Positions 40,697-49,251 of a DNA stretch of 64,000 nt are shown here, piece by piece (within the stretch, counting starts at the first letter, position 1; each line of letters begins with the position of its first letter). The stretch is from Bradyrhizobium sp. B097 (GTDB taxonomy: Bacteria > Pseudomonadota > Alphaproteobacteria > Rhizobiales > Xanthobacteraceae). Location of the stretch: the NCBI RefSeq assembly GCF_038957035.1, contig NZ_CP152412.1, forward strand, positions 3,034,501-3,098,500, written 5' to 3'. The translations under genes were made by a program, and so were the position numbers. The notes under the pieces are model-generated. The model made no database searches, was not told the DNA's origin, and was given only the letters and a program-made list of their open reading frames with translations.

Positions 40697-42070
40697 ATGT
40701 GGCAAAAGCTAGCCTTGCGCGCACGGATCAACCTGCTGCTGGCGCTGATACTGGCGCTTGGGCTGGGCATCAATATTGCGCGGCTCGTGCTGGAAGCGGG
40801 GCCGCGCGTCCAGGCCGAGGACCAGAGTGTGATCCGGCTGGCGCGCGAGTTTGTTGCGACGATGGTGACCGGTCTCGACGAGGCGCCGGATCCGGATGCG
40901 CGGCTCGACCAGATCGTCCAGGACCTGAGCCGGCTGCGTCATGTCAGCATCACGCGGCAGGATGACGCGACCGCAAAGTCTGCCGAGCGCCTGGCGGAGG
41001 CAGGCGATCTGCGCGCCCCGCCGGCGTGGTTCATCGCGTTGGTTCATCCCGAGCAGACTTCGGTGCGGGTGCCGATCTCGGTTCACGGCAAGCCGCAATC
41101 GCTTGTCATCACCTCGCATCCCGATGACGAAATGGCCGAGATCTGGGACGGCATCGTCACCCAGATTGAAGTCGGCTCCGCGATCGCGGTGGCGCTGCTG
41201 CTGGTGACTATGCTGGTGGTCGGCCGTGCGCTTGCGCCGCTGGAAGCGCTGTCGCAGGCCATGACCGGTATCGAGGCCGGGGACTACGACGCGCGCGTCG
41301 AGCCCGGCGGATCGCCCGAACTGGCTGCGATCTGTGCCAAACTGAACCATTTGGCGGCGACCCTTGGCGAGGCCGTGGACAGCAAACGGCAGCTGGCCGA
41401 ACGTGCGGTCTCGCTGCAGGATTCCGAACGCAAGGAGATCGCGCGCGAATTGCACGATGAGTTCGGGCCCTATCTGTTCGCGCTGCGTGCGCATGCCGGC
41501 GCGCTGACGCGGCTGTCGGAGGTCGAAAACCCCGATCCTGCTGCGCTACGCAAGCACGGCGGCGCCATCCTCGAGCAGGTCAACGCCCTTCAGCAGTTCA
41601 CTCGCCGCATCCTGGAGCGGTTGCGGCCGGTGGGATTGGCGGAGCTTGGGCTTGCGCAAGCGCTTGGCGCGCTGGTGCGGCTCTGGGGCGAGACCCACCC
41701 GGAGGTGGAGATCGAGAGCAGCATATCGCCTGATCTCGGCGAGACCGGCGAGACCGGCGAGACGGCCGATCTGACGATCTATCGCATCGTCCAGGAGGCG
41801 CTCACTAATGTGTTCCGCCACGCCGGCGCAACGGCAGTCGATATCACGATCGAGCCCGCGGAGCGGCAGACCGGCCCGCGCGGCAGCCGCGGCTGCGCGC
41901 TGGTGCGTGTCCGCGACAACGGCCGCGGCCTGCTCAGGGATCACCGGCTTGGCCGCGGTTTGACCGGCATGCAGGAGCGAATCCTCGCGCTCGGAGGCAC
42001 GCTCAAGATCAATTCCAGCGATGATGGCGTGACGGTCGAGGCGCTGGTGCCAAAGGCCATGCAGGCTTAG
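40697..42070 (+). CDS. sensor histidine kinase, HisKA_3 type
   Basis: A 457-residue kinase with two membrane helices (about residues 12-35 and 165-185), between them a periplasmic domain of about 130 residues, then HAMP (LAPLEALSQAMTGIEAGDYD), the phospho-acceptor His253 (IARELHDEFGPYL) and an HATPase domain with N-box (IVQEALTNVFRHAGA) and G-box (RVRDNGRGLLRD). The His-Asp-Glu-Phe-Gly form is typical of partners of NarL-family regulators, here the divergent gene at 39895. Near the ATPase domain there is a short GETGETGET tract of tandem 9-base repeats. Its stop overlaps the converging DUF1232 stop by 4 bases. Confidence 0.9.
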   Translation: MWQKLALRARINLLLALILALGLGINIARLVLEAGPRVQAEDQSVIRLAREFVATMVTGLDEAPDPDARLDQIVQDLSRLRHVSITRQDDATAKSAERLAEAGDLRAPPAWFIALVHPEQTSVRVPISVHGKPQSLVITSHPDDEMAEIWDGIVTQIEVGSAIAVALLLVTMLVVGRALAPLEALSQAMTGIEAGDYDARVEPGGSPELAAICAKLNHLAATLGEAVDSKRQLAERAVSLQDSERKEIARELHDEFGPYLFALRAHAGALTRLSEVENPDPAALRKHGGAILEQVNALQQFTRRILERLRPVGLAELGLAQALGALVRLWGETHPEVEIESSISPDLGETGETGETADLTIYRIVQEALTNVFRHAGATAVDITIEPAERQTGPRGSRGCALVRVRDNGRGLLRDHRLGRGLTGMQERILALGGTLKINSSDDGVTVEALVPKAMQA

Positions 42071-42483
42071 CGCGCAGTTCGCGGCCAGTATGCGAAGACG
42101 GCCCATGCCAGCGCGAGCGCACCGGCGATCCAGAGCACGATGATCGCGATCATTCCCGCTCGACTGATCGGGCGCTGCAAGACGGAACTGGCATTGGCGC
42201 GGCATTCGGCCATCACCTCATCCGGAACGAGCGAGATCGCGAGCCAGATGCCGAGCGGCAGCAGGATCAGATCGTCGAGATAGCCGATGACCGGGATGAA
42301 ATCCGGAATCAGGTCGATGGGCGAGAGCGCATAGGCCGCGATGGCGACAGCGAGGGCCTTTGCGTACCACGGTACGCGTGGATCACGCGACGCGAGATAC
42401 AGCGCAACGCTGTCTCGTTTCAGGTTGCGCGCCCAAGCTTTGATTGAGGAAAGTTTGATTGAGGATAGCTTGATGGACGGCAT
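42067..42483 (-). CDS. DUF1232 (YkvA-like) membrane protein
   Basis: A 138-residue protein with the DUF1232 core (PWYAKALAVAIAAYALSPID, then LIPDFIPVIGYLDDLILLPL), a hydrophobic block, and a C-terminal membrane helix (MIAIIVLWIAGALALAWAVF). The N-terminus carries a repeated IKLSSIKLSSIK tract from a 15-base tandem repeat. ATG 42483 is used; the frame is open upstream through Cys/Arg-rich sequence of no coding character. Convergent with the kinase. No defined function in this family. Confidence 0.8.
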   Translation of the reverse strand: MPSIKLSSIKLSSIKAWARNLKRDSVALYLASRDPRVPWYAKALAVAIAAYALSPIDLIPDFIPVIGYLDDLILLPLGIWLAISLVPDEVMAECRANASSVLQRPISRAGMIAIIVLWIAGALALAWAVFAYWPRTAR

Positions 42484-42512
42484 GGCGTGGCGCCTGCACG
42501 CCAAGCGAATCG

Positions 42513-43487
42513 CTATTCCAGTACCACATCGACCGGCATGCCGCCGTGCAGACCCTTGTGCACGGAGGAGGGGGCGATGCCAAAATACTTCCGGAATACG
42601 CGGCTGAAATGCGATGAACTCGAGAAGCCCCAGGAGAACGCGACGTCCGTGATGGTCTTGCCGTTCTGGGATTCCAGCTCCTGCCGGCAATTCTGCAGCC
42701 GGGCCTTCCAGATGTAGTCGCTGACCGTCATGCCGCGATCGCTGAACAGCATGTGCAAATAGCGCTTCGAGCAGCCGAGCGCCGCGGAAATGCGGTCGAT
42801 GCAGAGATCCGGATCGCGCAGATGCTCGCGGATGAAGCCCTGAGCCCGCACATAGGTTGCCTCGGCGCTGCCGCGGTCGAACATGGCACCGGTCTCGCGC
42901 AGCGGCAGCAGCAGCAGGTCGATCAGCGCATCGGCCACGCCGACGGCGTTGACCGGGGTCAGCGTCGGCGCTTCGCCGAACGCGGCATGCACGAAATCAT
43001 AAGCGATGCGGCCGGTGCCGTTGCGCGCCGAGAGCTTGCATGGCGCCATCTTGGAGAGCTGGAAGCCACGCTCCTTGAGCAGGTCCTTCGGAACGATGAC
43101 GACCTCGTGACGCGTCAGGGACGGGCTGATGATGGTGTGCGGACACGACACGTCGTAGGCGAAGCAGTCGCCCGGCATGATGTCGAAGTGCAGACCGTCC
43201 TGCTCGAAATGCGAGACGCCGTAGGTCTGGAACACGATCTTGATGTAGGGGTGCTCGCTCAGCTTGATGCGCGAGACGGTATGGGCGATGCGATGCTGGC
43301 TTGCCTCGATCTGGCACAGCTTCAATCGCGATACCGTCGTGAAATTGATCCGGCCTTCGAGCGAGGATCCCTCCAGCGCATCGACGTCGAACTGACCGCA
43401 CAGGTCAGTGAGCGCATCCGACCAGCGCTGGATCTGACGCTTGGGCGTCAATCCGTTTGTGCTGAGTGAATGGACTGTATCGGACAT
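42513..43487 (-). CDS. AraC-family transcriptional regulator
   Basis: A 324-residue regulator. The N-terminal part is an AraC-binding-like domain (RHEVVIVPKDLLKERGFQLS); the C-terminal double HTH is clear (DLCIDRISAALGCSKRYLHM and TITDVAFSWGFSSSSHFSRV, then FRKYFGIAPS). It lies upstream of xoxF and is divergent from it, separated by 421 bases, so it is a candidate regulator of the methanol operon. ATG 43487 is used (ggaaag adjacent); TTG 43514 is an alternative. Confidence 0.88.
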   Translation of the reverse strand: MSDTVHSLSTNGLTPKRQIQRWSDALTDLCGQFDVDALEGSSLEGRINFTTVSRLKLCQIEASQHRIAHTVSRIKLSEHPYIKIVFQTYGVSHFEQDGLHFDIMPGDCFAYDVSCPHTIISPSLTRHEVVIVPKDLLKERGFQLSKMAPCKLSARNGTGRIAYDFVHAAFGEAPTLTPVNAVGVADALIDLLLLPLRETGAMFDRGSAEATYVRAQGFIREHLRDPDLCIDRISAALGCSKRYLHMLFSDRGMTVSDYIWKARLQNCRQELESQNGKTITDVAFSWGFSSSSHFSRVFRKYFGIAPSSVHKGLHGGMPVDVVLE

Positions 43488-43908
43488 CTTTCCAGCCACC
43501 GATTCGATCCCCAACGTGACTGCTCACCGAGCTGAAATCTGGCCCGGGATGATGCGCCTTCTCCCTGATTCTGAACAGCTTAGGGAGGCGGCGGGACTTC
43601 TTCCCGGTTAATGTCGGGTGATCCTCCGACTTAGTTCTGGGCGCGTCAAGCGCAACCTTGGGCCGGTTCTATCCGACGCTGGAATAGCACTGACGACGTT
43701 TGATGCCCTGCAACATGAAGCGGTCTTTCCTGCCAATTCGCGGCCCGACCGCAAAAATCTGACGATGCTTCGCTTCTGAGCAAACGGCGCTTCGCTGCTG
43801 GGCAAGTCAGCGCGGTTCGATGGGACTACCAGTGAGGTACCAAAATGGAAGAAGTGGGGCCGTTTCGGCGGAAACCCTTGAGCTCATGAACCTGGGAGGA
43901 AATCCACG
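43488..43908. promoter_or_regulatory. divergent promoter region between the AraC gene and xoxF
   Basis: The 421-base gap should contain the promoters of xoxF (+) and of the AraC-type gene (-). By eye no consensus boxes were found. A minus-strand 65-codon frame within it looks spurious. The strong site gggaggaaat at 43891-43900 is the xoxF ribosome binding site. Confidence 0.5.
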
Positions 43909-45711
43909 ATGCGCAAGTTGCTTTACGCGACCAGCCTTGGGGCAATGGCGGTGTTCGCCGCCGGAGCTGCCAACGCCAATGACGAACTCCACAAGATGAC
44001 GCAGAACCCGAAAGACTGGGTGATGCCGACCGGCGATTACACCAATCAGCGCTATTCGAAGCTGAATCAGATCAACGCCCAGAACGTCGGAAAGTTGCAG
44101 GTAGCGTGGACGTTTTCGACCGGCGTGCTGCGCGGTCACGAAGGCGGCCCGCTGATCATCGGCAACATGATGTACGTGCATACGCCGTTCCCGAACAAGG
44201 TCTACGCTATTGACCTTTCCAAGGACAATCAGATCGTCTGGAAGTACGAGCCGAAGCAGGATCCGAACGTCATTCCGGTGATGTGCTGCGACACGGTCAA
44301 TCGCGGCGTTGCCTATGGCGACGGCAAGATCTTCCTGCACCAGGCCGACACCACGCTGGTCGCGCTCGATGCGAAGACCGGCAAGGTGGAATGGACGGTG
44401 AAGAACGGCGATCCCAGCAAGGGGTCCACCGGCACTTCCGCGCCGATGGTGATCAAGGACAAGGTCCTGATCGGCATCTCAGGCGGCGAGTTCGGCGTCC
44501 AGGCTCACATGAGCGCTTACGACATCAAGACCGGCAAGCTGGTCTGGCGCGGATACTCGGAAGGCCCGGATGACCAGATCCTGGTCGACGACAAGACCAC
44601 CGAGCTCGGCAAGCCGGTCGGCAAGGACTCGAGCCTGAAGACGTGGCAAGGCGATCAGTGGAAGATCGGCGGCGGCGCGACCTGGGGCTGGATCTCCTAC
44701 GATCCCGAACTCAACCTCGTCTATTACGGATCGGGCAACCCCTCGACCTGGAATCCGAAGCAGCGTCCCGGCGACAACAAGTGGTCGATGACGATCTGGG
44801 CGCGTAACCCGGATACCGGCGTTGCCAAGTGGGTCTATCAGATGACGCCCCATGACGAATGGGACTATGACGGCATCAACGAGATGATCCTTTCGGATCA
44901 GTCGATCGACGGTAAGGCGCGCAAGCTGTTGACGCACTTCGATCGTAACGGCCTCGGCTACACGCTCGATCGCGTCACCGGCGAACTGCTGGTCGCCGAG
45001 AAGTATGATCCGAAGGTGAACTGGACCTCCGGCGTCGACATGAACAAGAGCTCGCCGACCTATGGTCGTCCGAAGGTTCTTGACGCAGCGTCGACCGACA
45101 AGGCCGGCGAAGACCACAACGTCAAGGGCATCTGCCCGGCGGCGTTGGGTTCGAAGGACGAGCAGCCGGCGGCCTACTCGCCGGACACGCAGCTGTTCTA
45201 CGTGCCGACCAACCACGTCTGCATGGACTACGAGCCGTTCAAGGTGAGCTACACCGCAGGTCAGCCCTATGTCGGCGCGACGCTGTCGATGTATCCGCCT
45301 CCCGGTGAGACCAACATGGGCAACTTCATCGCCTGGGACGGCAAGACTGGCAAGATCGTGTGGTCGAACAAGGAGCAGTTCTCGGTCTGGTCGGGTGCAC
45401 TCGCGACCGCCGGCGGCGTGGTGTTCTACGGCACGCTGGAAGGCTACCTGAAGGCAGTCGACGCCAAGACGGGCAAGGAGCTCTATAAGTTCAAGACCCC
45501 GTCCGGCATCATCGGCAACGTCACCACCTATGAGAACGGCGGCAAGCAGTACGTCGCCGTGCTGTCGGGTGTTGGCGGTTGGGCAGGCATCGGCCTCGCG
45601 GCCGGTCTGACTGATCCGACGGCCGGTCTCGGTGCAGTCGGCGGCTACGCCGCGCTGAGCAACTACACCGCGCTCGGCGGAACGCTCACCGTGTTCTCGC
45701 TGCCGCAGTGA
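43909..45711 (+). CDS. xoxF: lanthanide-dependent methanol dehydrogenase XoxF
   Basis: A 600-residue periplasmic PQQ enzyme oxidising methanol to formaldehyde. Signal peptide ([18 protein letters not shown]). Vicinal C126-C127 ([10 protein letters not shown]) cover PQQ. D319-Y320-D321 ([10 protein letters not shown]) gives the catalytic Asp and the extra Asp that binds a lanthanide; MxaF has Ala at the second position, so this is XoxF (clade 5-like by the overall match). W-motif repeats run through the propeller. Full length. It heads a plus-strand order of xoxF, xoxG, glutathione-dependent formaldehyde dehydrogenase and gfa. A strong hairpin follows the stop. Confidence 0.96.
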   Translation: MRKLLYATSLGAMAVFAAGAANANDELHKMTQNPKDWVMPTGDYTNQRYSKLNQINAQNVGKLQVAWTFSTGVLRGHEGGPLIIGNMMYVHTPFPNKVYAIDLSKDNQIVWKYEPKQDPNVIPVMCCDTVNRGVAYGDGKIFLHQADTTLVALDAKTGKVEWTVKNGDPSKGSTGTSAPMVIKDKVLIGISGGEFGVQAHMSAYDIKTGKLVWRGYSEGPDDQILVDDKTTELGKPVGKDSSLKTWQGDQWKIGGGATWGWISYDPELNLVYYGSGNPSTWNPKQRPGDNKWSMTIWARNPDTGVAKWVYQMTPHDEWDYDGINEMILSDQSIDGKARKLLTHFDRNGLGYTLDRVTGELLVAEKYDPKVNWTSGVDMNKSSPTYGRPKVLDAASTDKAGEDHNVKGICPAALGSKDEQPAAYSPDTQLFYVPTNHVCMDYEPFKVSYTAGQPYVGATLSMYPPPGETNMGNFIAWDGKTGKIVWSNKEQFSVWSGALATAGGVVFYGTLEGYLKAVDAKTGKELYKFKTPSGIIGNVTTYENGGKQYVAVLSGVGGWAGIGLAAGLTDPTAGLGAVGGYAALSNYTALGGTLTVFSLPQ

Positions 45712-45728
45712 GCTGAGCAACCCTCGTT

Positions 45729-45758
45729 CCGGCGCATGGAGCGATCTCCATGCGCCGG
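45729..45758 (+). terminator. hairpin between xoxF and xoxG
   Basis: A perfect 13-bp stem (CCGGCGCATGGAG / CTCCATGCGCCGG) with CGAT loop lies 17 bases after the xoxF stop. Followed by TCCGTCTTC, not a clean T-run. It probably stabilises xoxF mRNA or halts most transcripts, making much more XoxF than the downstream proteins. Confidence 0.7.
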
Positions 45759-45784
45759 TCCGTCTTCAATCCGCACGCGAGGAT

Positions 45785-46312
45785 ATGCTTTTGCGTAAGA
45801 TCTGGTTTGTGACTGCCGCGATCTTCGTCGTGGCAATGGGAGGAGTTGCCTCCGCCGAGGACGTAGGTGATCCGGCCGCCGTCAAGTCCGAGGACGGCAA
45901 GTATCTCGACAAGGAAGGAAACCCGACGTTCAAGGTCGCGTCCGACGGTACGGTGGACTGGTACACCTACTCGGGCTACCGCCGCTATCATTCGGAGTGC
46001 CACGTCTGCCACGGTCCCGACGGCATGGGCTCGACTTACGCGCCGGCTTTGAAGGATTCGCTGAAGACCATGAGCTATCCCGACTTCATGGGCGTGGTCG
46101 CGAGCGGGCGCAAGAACGTGTCGACGTCGCAGGAAAACGTCATGCCGGCATTCGGCGATAACCCGAACGTTGCCTGCTACATGGACGACCTCTATGTGTA
46201 CCTGCGCGCCCGCGCCAATGATGCGGTTGGGCGTGTTCGACCGGCCAAGCACGAAGACAAGTCGGATGCCTATGGAAAGGCTGAAGACGCCTGCATGGGC
46301 AACAAGAACTGA
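45785..46312 (+). CDS. xoxG: cytochrome c XoxG, electron acceptor of XoxF
   Basis: A 175-residue c-type cytochrome. Signal peptide (KIWFVTAAIFVVAMGGVASA). Haem site C72-H-V-C75-H76 (SECHVCHGPDGMGS), with M120 (ENVMPAFGDN) as probable second ligand. The mature size matches XoxG/cytochrome cL-type partners of methanol dehydrogenase. The start is ATG 45785, with gagga just ahead; TTG at 45791 is an alternative. It follows xoxF and its hairpin. Confidence 0.9.
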   Translation: MLLRKIWFVTAAIFVVAMGGVASAEDVGDPAAVKSEDGKYLDKEGNPTFKVASDGTVDWYTYSGYRRYHSECHVCHGPDGMGSTYAPALKDSLKTMSYPDFMGVVASGRKNVSTSQENVMPAFGDNPNVACYMDDLYVYLRARANDAVGRVRPAKHEDKSDAYGKAEDACMGNKN

Positions 46313-46362
46313 GCGTGACCGGCGCGAATGACAAACCTGTTTGATGTTTTGTGGAGACTAAG

Positions 46363-47472
46363 ATGAAGACCCGCGCCGCAGTTGCATTCGAAGCCAAGAA
46401 GCCGCTTGAGCTCGTCGAGCTCGACCTGGAAGGCCCCAAGGCCGGCGAGGTCCTTGTCGAGATCAAGGCGACGGGCATCTGCCACACCGATGCCTACACG
46501 CTCGATGGCTTCGACAGCGAAGGCATCTTCCCCTCGGTCCTCGGGCACGAAGGCGCCGGCATCGTTCGCGAGGTCGGCGCCGGCGTGACGTCGGTGAAGC
46601 CGGGCGATCACGTGATCCCGCTCTACACGCCCGAATGCCGCCAGTGCAAAAGCTGCCTGAGCCAGAAGACCAATCTCTGCACCGCGATCCGTGCCACCCA
46701 GGGCAAGGGCGTGATGCCGGACGGCACCTCGCGCTTCAGCTACAAGGGCAAGACGGTCTTCCACTATATGGGCTGCTCGACCTTCTCGAACTTCACCGTG
46801 CTGCCCGAGATCGCGGTGGCGAAGATCCGCGAGGACGCGCCGTTCGACAAGAGCTGCTACATCGGCTGCGGCGTCACCACCGGCGTCGGAGCCGTTGTCA
46901 ACACCGCCAAGGTGACGCCGGGCTCCAACGTCGTCGTGTTCGGCCTCGGCGGCATCGGCCTCAACGTGATCCAGGGCGCCAAGATGGTCGGCGCCGACAA
47001 GATCATCGGCGTTGACATCAACGACTCCAAGGACAATTGGGGCCGCCAGTTCGGCATGACGCATTTCGTCAACCCGACCAAGGTGAGCGGCGATATCGTG
47101 CAGCACCTGGTTGGCCTGACTGACGGCGGCGCCGACTACACCTTCGACTGCACCGGCAACACCAACGTGATGCGCCAGGCGCTGGAAGCCTGCCACCGCG
47201 GCTGGGGCGTATCGGTCGTGATCGGCGTCGCGGAATCCGGCAAGGAGATCGCGACCCGGCCGTTCCAGCTCGTCACCGGACGCGTCTGGAAGGGTACTGC
47301 GTTCGGCGGCGCGCGCGGCCGCACCGACGTGCCGAAGATCGTCGACTGGTACATGAACGGAAAGATCCAGATCGATCCGATGATCACCCACGTGCTGAAG
47401 CTCGACGAGATCAACAAGGGCTTCGACCTGATGCACGAGGGCAAATCGATCCGTTCGGTCGTCGTGTTCTAA
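46363..47472 (+). CDS. frmA: S-(hydroxymethyl)glutathione dehydrogenase (class III alcohol dehydrogenase)
   Basis: A 369-residue zinc enzyme oxidising S-(hydroxymethyl)glutathione to S-formylglutathione with NAD+. Catalytic zinc ligands lie in GICHTDAYT and GHEGAG; structural zinc cysteines in [15 protein letters not shown]. The dinucleotide site is [15 protein letters not shown]. The class III Arg-containing region near [10 protein letters not shown] is present. ATG 46363 with ggaga ahead is chosen over the upstream frame. It is also called flhA or adhC. The reaction product is used by FghA at 39025. Confidence 0.95.
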   Translation: MKTRAAVAFEAKKPLELVELDLEGPKAGEVLVEIKATGICHTDAYTLDGFDSEGIFPSVLGHEGAGIVREVGAGVTSVKPGDHVIPLYTPECRQCKSCLSQKTNLCTAIRATQGKGVMPDGTSRFSYKGKTVFHYMGCSTFSNFTVLPEIAVAKIREDAPFDKSCYIGCGVTTGVGAVVNTAKVTPGSNVVVFGLGGIGLNVIQGAKMVGADKIIGVDINDSKDNWGRQFGMTHFVNPTKVSGDIVQHLVGLTDGGADYTFDCTGNTNVMRQALEACHRGWGVSVVIGVAESGKEIATRPFQLVTGRVWKGTAFGGARGRTDVPKIVDWYMNGKIQIDPMITHVLKLDEINKGFDLMHEGKSIRSVVVF

Positions 47473-47505
47473 AATCAAAACACCAAGCACTAGGAGGATA
47501 GGTCA

Positions 47506-48069
47506 ATGACTGTTCATATCCACCCGTCAGTCGACAATGGCGTCAAGCAAGGCTCCGGCAGTTTTGCCGGCGGCACACTCGTCTGCAAATGCGCGGACAA
47601 GAAGGTCAAGGTCGGGGTCAAGGGCGACGTCGCCCACAACCACGCCTGCGGTTGCACCAAATGCTGGAAGCCTTCCGGCGCCACGTTTTCGGTCGTCGCG
47701 GTCGTCCCGCGCGAGAACGTCACTGTGCTGGAGAACGGCGACAAGTTGAAGATCATCGATGCCGCGGCGGTGATCCAGCGCCATGCCTGCACCGGATGCG
47801 GCACCCACATGTACGGCCGGATCGAGAACAAGGGTCATCCGTTCTACGGCCTCGACTTCATCCATCCCGAGCTGTTCCAGGAGTCAGGCTCTGCGGCTCC
47901 GGGATTTGCCGCCTTCGTCTCGTCGGTGATCGAGTCCGGCGTCAAGCCGGCCGACATGGCCGGGATCAGGTCGCGGCTGAAGGAGCTCGGGCTCGAGCCC
48001 TATGACTGCCTGTCGCCGGCGCTGATGGACGCGATTGCCACCCACGTGGCGAAATCCAAGGCAGCCTGA
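47506..48069 (+). CDS. gfa: S-(hydroxymethyl)glutathione synthase (Gfa)
   Basis: A 187-residue zinc protein that speeds up the joining of formaldehyde and glutathione. Zinc cysteines are C27 and C29 (LVCKCA), C48, C50 and C53 (ACGCTKC) and C95, C98 ([10 protein letters not shown]), all intact, with the typical [13 protein letters not shown] segment. aggaggata lies before ATG 47506. It is the last gene of the xoxF order. After its stop there is a small tandem duplication of GCAGCCTGA-like units (48059-48100). Confidence 0.95.
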   Translation: MTVHIHPSVDNGVKQGSGSFAGGTLVCKCADKKVKVGVKGDVAHNHACGCTKCWKPSGATFSVVAVVPRENVTVLENGDKLKIIDAAAVIQRHACTGCGTHMYGRIENKGHPFYGLDFIHPELFQESGSAAPGFAAFVSSVIESGVKPADMAGIRSRLKELGLEPYDCLSPALMDAIATHVAKSKAA

Positions 48070-48193
48070 TCAAGGCAGCCTGACCGCGACAGCCTGACAA
48101 GGGCGGCACGACCGGCCGGCCCTGACGAGATTCGGCGTCGGCAGAGGGCCTGCCGGCGACGGATATGTTGGTAGTACCCGTGACCTTGAACCT

Positions 48194-48225
48194 TGCATGC
48201 CCTGCGGGCGACCACAGGGCATGCA
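48194..48225 (+). promoter_or_regulatory. hairpin covering the start codon of the gene at 48221
   Basis: TGCATGCCCTG (48194-48204) and CAGGGCATGCA (48215-48225) form a perfect 11-bp stem with a 10-base loop. The ATG at 48221-48223 sits inside the right arm. As RNA the start codon would be paired; translation may be low or regulated. As DNA it may be an operator. Confidence 0.55.
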
Positions 48226-49174
48226 TTTTACTTTCCGCCTTGCCCTCGTCCTATCCCCGATCCTGGTCCTTTCGCCGGCCCGCGCCGCGTCGCCGGAGGA
48301 CCGCTACTTTGCCGCACGCGACGCTGCGATTGCCAAATTCGCCAAGCAGGAGAAGGACGGCAAGATCGACGAGGCCGTCGACAAGGCAGAGGCAGCCGCG
48401 CGTGACGAGCTGAAGGGGCAGCTGATCGCGATCCTGCCCCAGCCCGCCCGGCCTGGCTTTGCCCCGGCCCAGCTCAACCTCGACACTCTATATAATGGCG
48501 ATATGGGGTTCGGCATGCTGGACGGCCTGCGCTTCGATGCCGACACCGGCAGGGACGGCGGCAAGATCGGTGAGAAACGCGCTGACGGCAGCTTCGTCGA
48601 GCCGAGAGCGCATATCATCGTCACCTCCGAAGCCCTGTTCACGCGCTGGCTGCACGAGCACAAGACATGGTGGGACAAGGGCAGCAAGAATGTGCCGCAG
48701 CAGATCGAACCGGCCCTGAAGTTCGAGGGCCTCTACACCCAGGCGATCTCGACCGACGCCGCCGTGATCAACTTCAACGAGCTGCCGGTCGTCAAACCGG
48801 CGTCGGCCACCCTGACTTACGGTTTCCTGGCCGGCCGCACCCAAGACTCGACGCCTGAGGGCGCCGATGAGGTGTTTGTCGCAGCGCTCGCCAACGGCAG
48901 GTTCTACATCGCCTATGGCGAGATCGAGCCCACCGTGAAAGTGCCGGCCTGCGCTAGCATCCGCGCCGACTACAACAAGCGGGCGGATGAAGCGGACGAG
49001 AAGCTGCGTCAGAAGCGGATCGACAAGAAGGCCTATGACAAGCTCGGCGACCTGCGCCAGCAGGGCGAGGATGCATTCAAGCGCTGTTTCGTTCAGCACG
49101 CCCCGGAACAACCGGCATTCACCGAAGCCACCAAGCAGGCCCAGGCATTGCTGGAGTTGGCGCTCGGCAAGTAG
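48221..49174 (+). CDS. exported hypothetical protein, 317 aa
   Basis: A signal peptide (FRLALVLSPILVLSPARAAS) and a mature, mixed-structure domain. It has stretches of long helices (EKDGKIDEAVDKAEAAARDE and KRADEADEKLRQKRIDKKAY) and a central globular part (TLDTLYNGDMGF-like, then FGMLDGLRFDADTGRDGGK). I recognise no family. ATG 48221 lies in a hairpin; an upstream in-frame start at 48197 would add eight residues before the signal. It follows gfa by 151 bases, probably in its own unit. Confidence 0.65.
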   Translation: MHFTFRLALVLSPILVLSPARAASPEDRYFAARDAAIAKFAKQEKDGKIDEAVDKAEAAARDELKGQLIAILPQPARPGFAPAQLNLDTLYNGDMGFGMLDGLRFDADTGRDGGKIGEKRADGSFVEPRAHIIVTSEALFTRWLHEHKTWWDKGSKNVPQQIEPALKFEGLYTQAISTDAAVINFNELPVVKPASATLTYGFLAGRTQDSTPEGADEVFVAALANGRFYIAYGEIEPTVKVPACASIRADYNKRADEADEKLRQKRIDKKAYDKLGDLRQQGEDAFKRCFVQHAPEQPAFTEATKQAQALLELALGK

Positions 49175-49217
49175 CGTCACCTGACGATTTGATCGGCTGG
49201 CGGTCCGACCTTATGTT

Positions 49218-49244
49218 CCCCGGGGCAGCTTTTGAGCCCCGGGG
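49218..49244 (+). promoter_or_regulatory. hairpin enclosing the ribosome binding site of the gene at 49252
   Basis: CCCCGGGGC (49218-49226) pairs perfectly with GCCCCGGGG (49236-49244) around a 9-base loop. The ribosome site ggggag (49241-49246) lies mostly in the right arm, 7 bases before the ATG. It could lock translation or end upstream transcripts. Confidence 0.55.
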
Positions 49245-49251
49245 AGACGCC

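Noticed and set aside
43909..45711. Calcium-type methanol dehydrogenase MxaF
   Set aside because: Asp321 is present where MxaF has Ala, no mxaI small subunit follows, and the neighbours are of the Xox type.
44479..45720. A 413-codon minus-strand frame opposite xoxF
   Set aside because: Shadow of xoxF; no motif or signal of its own.
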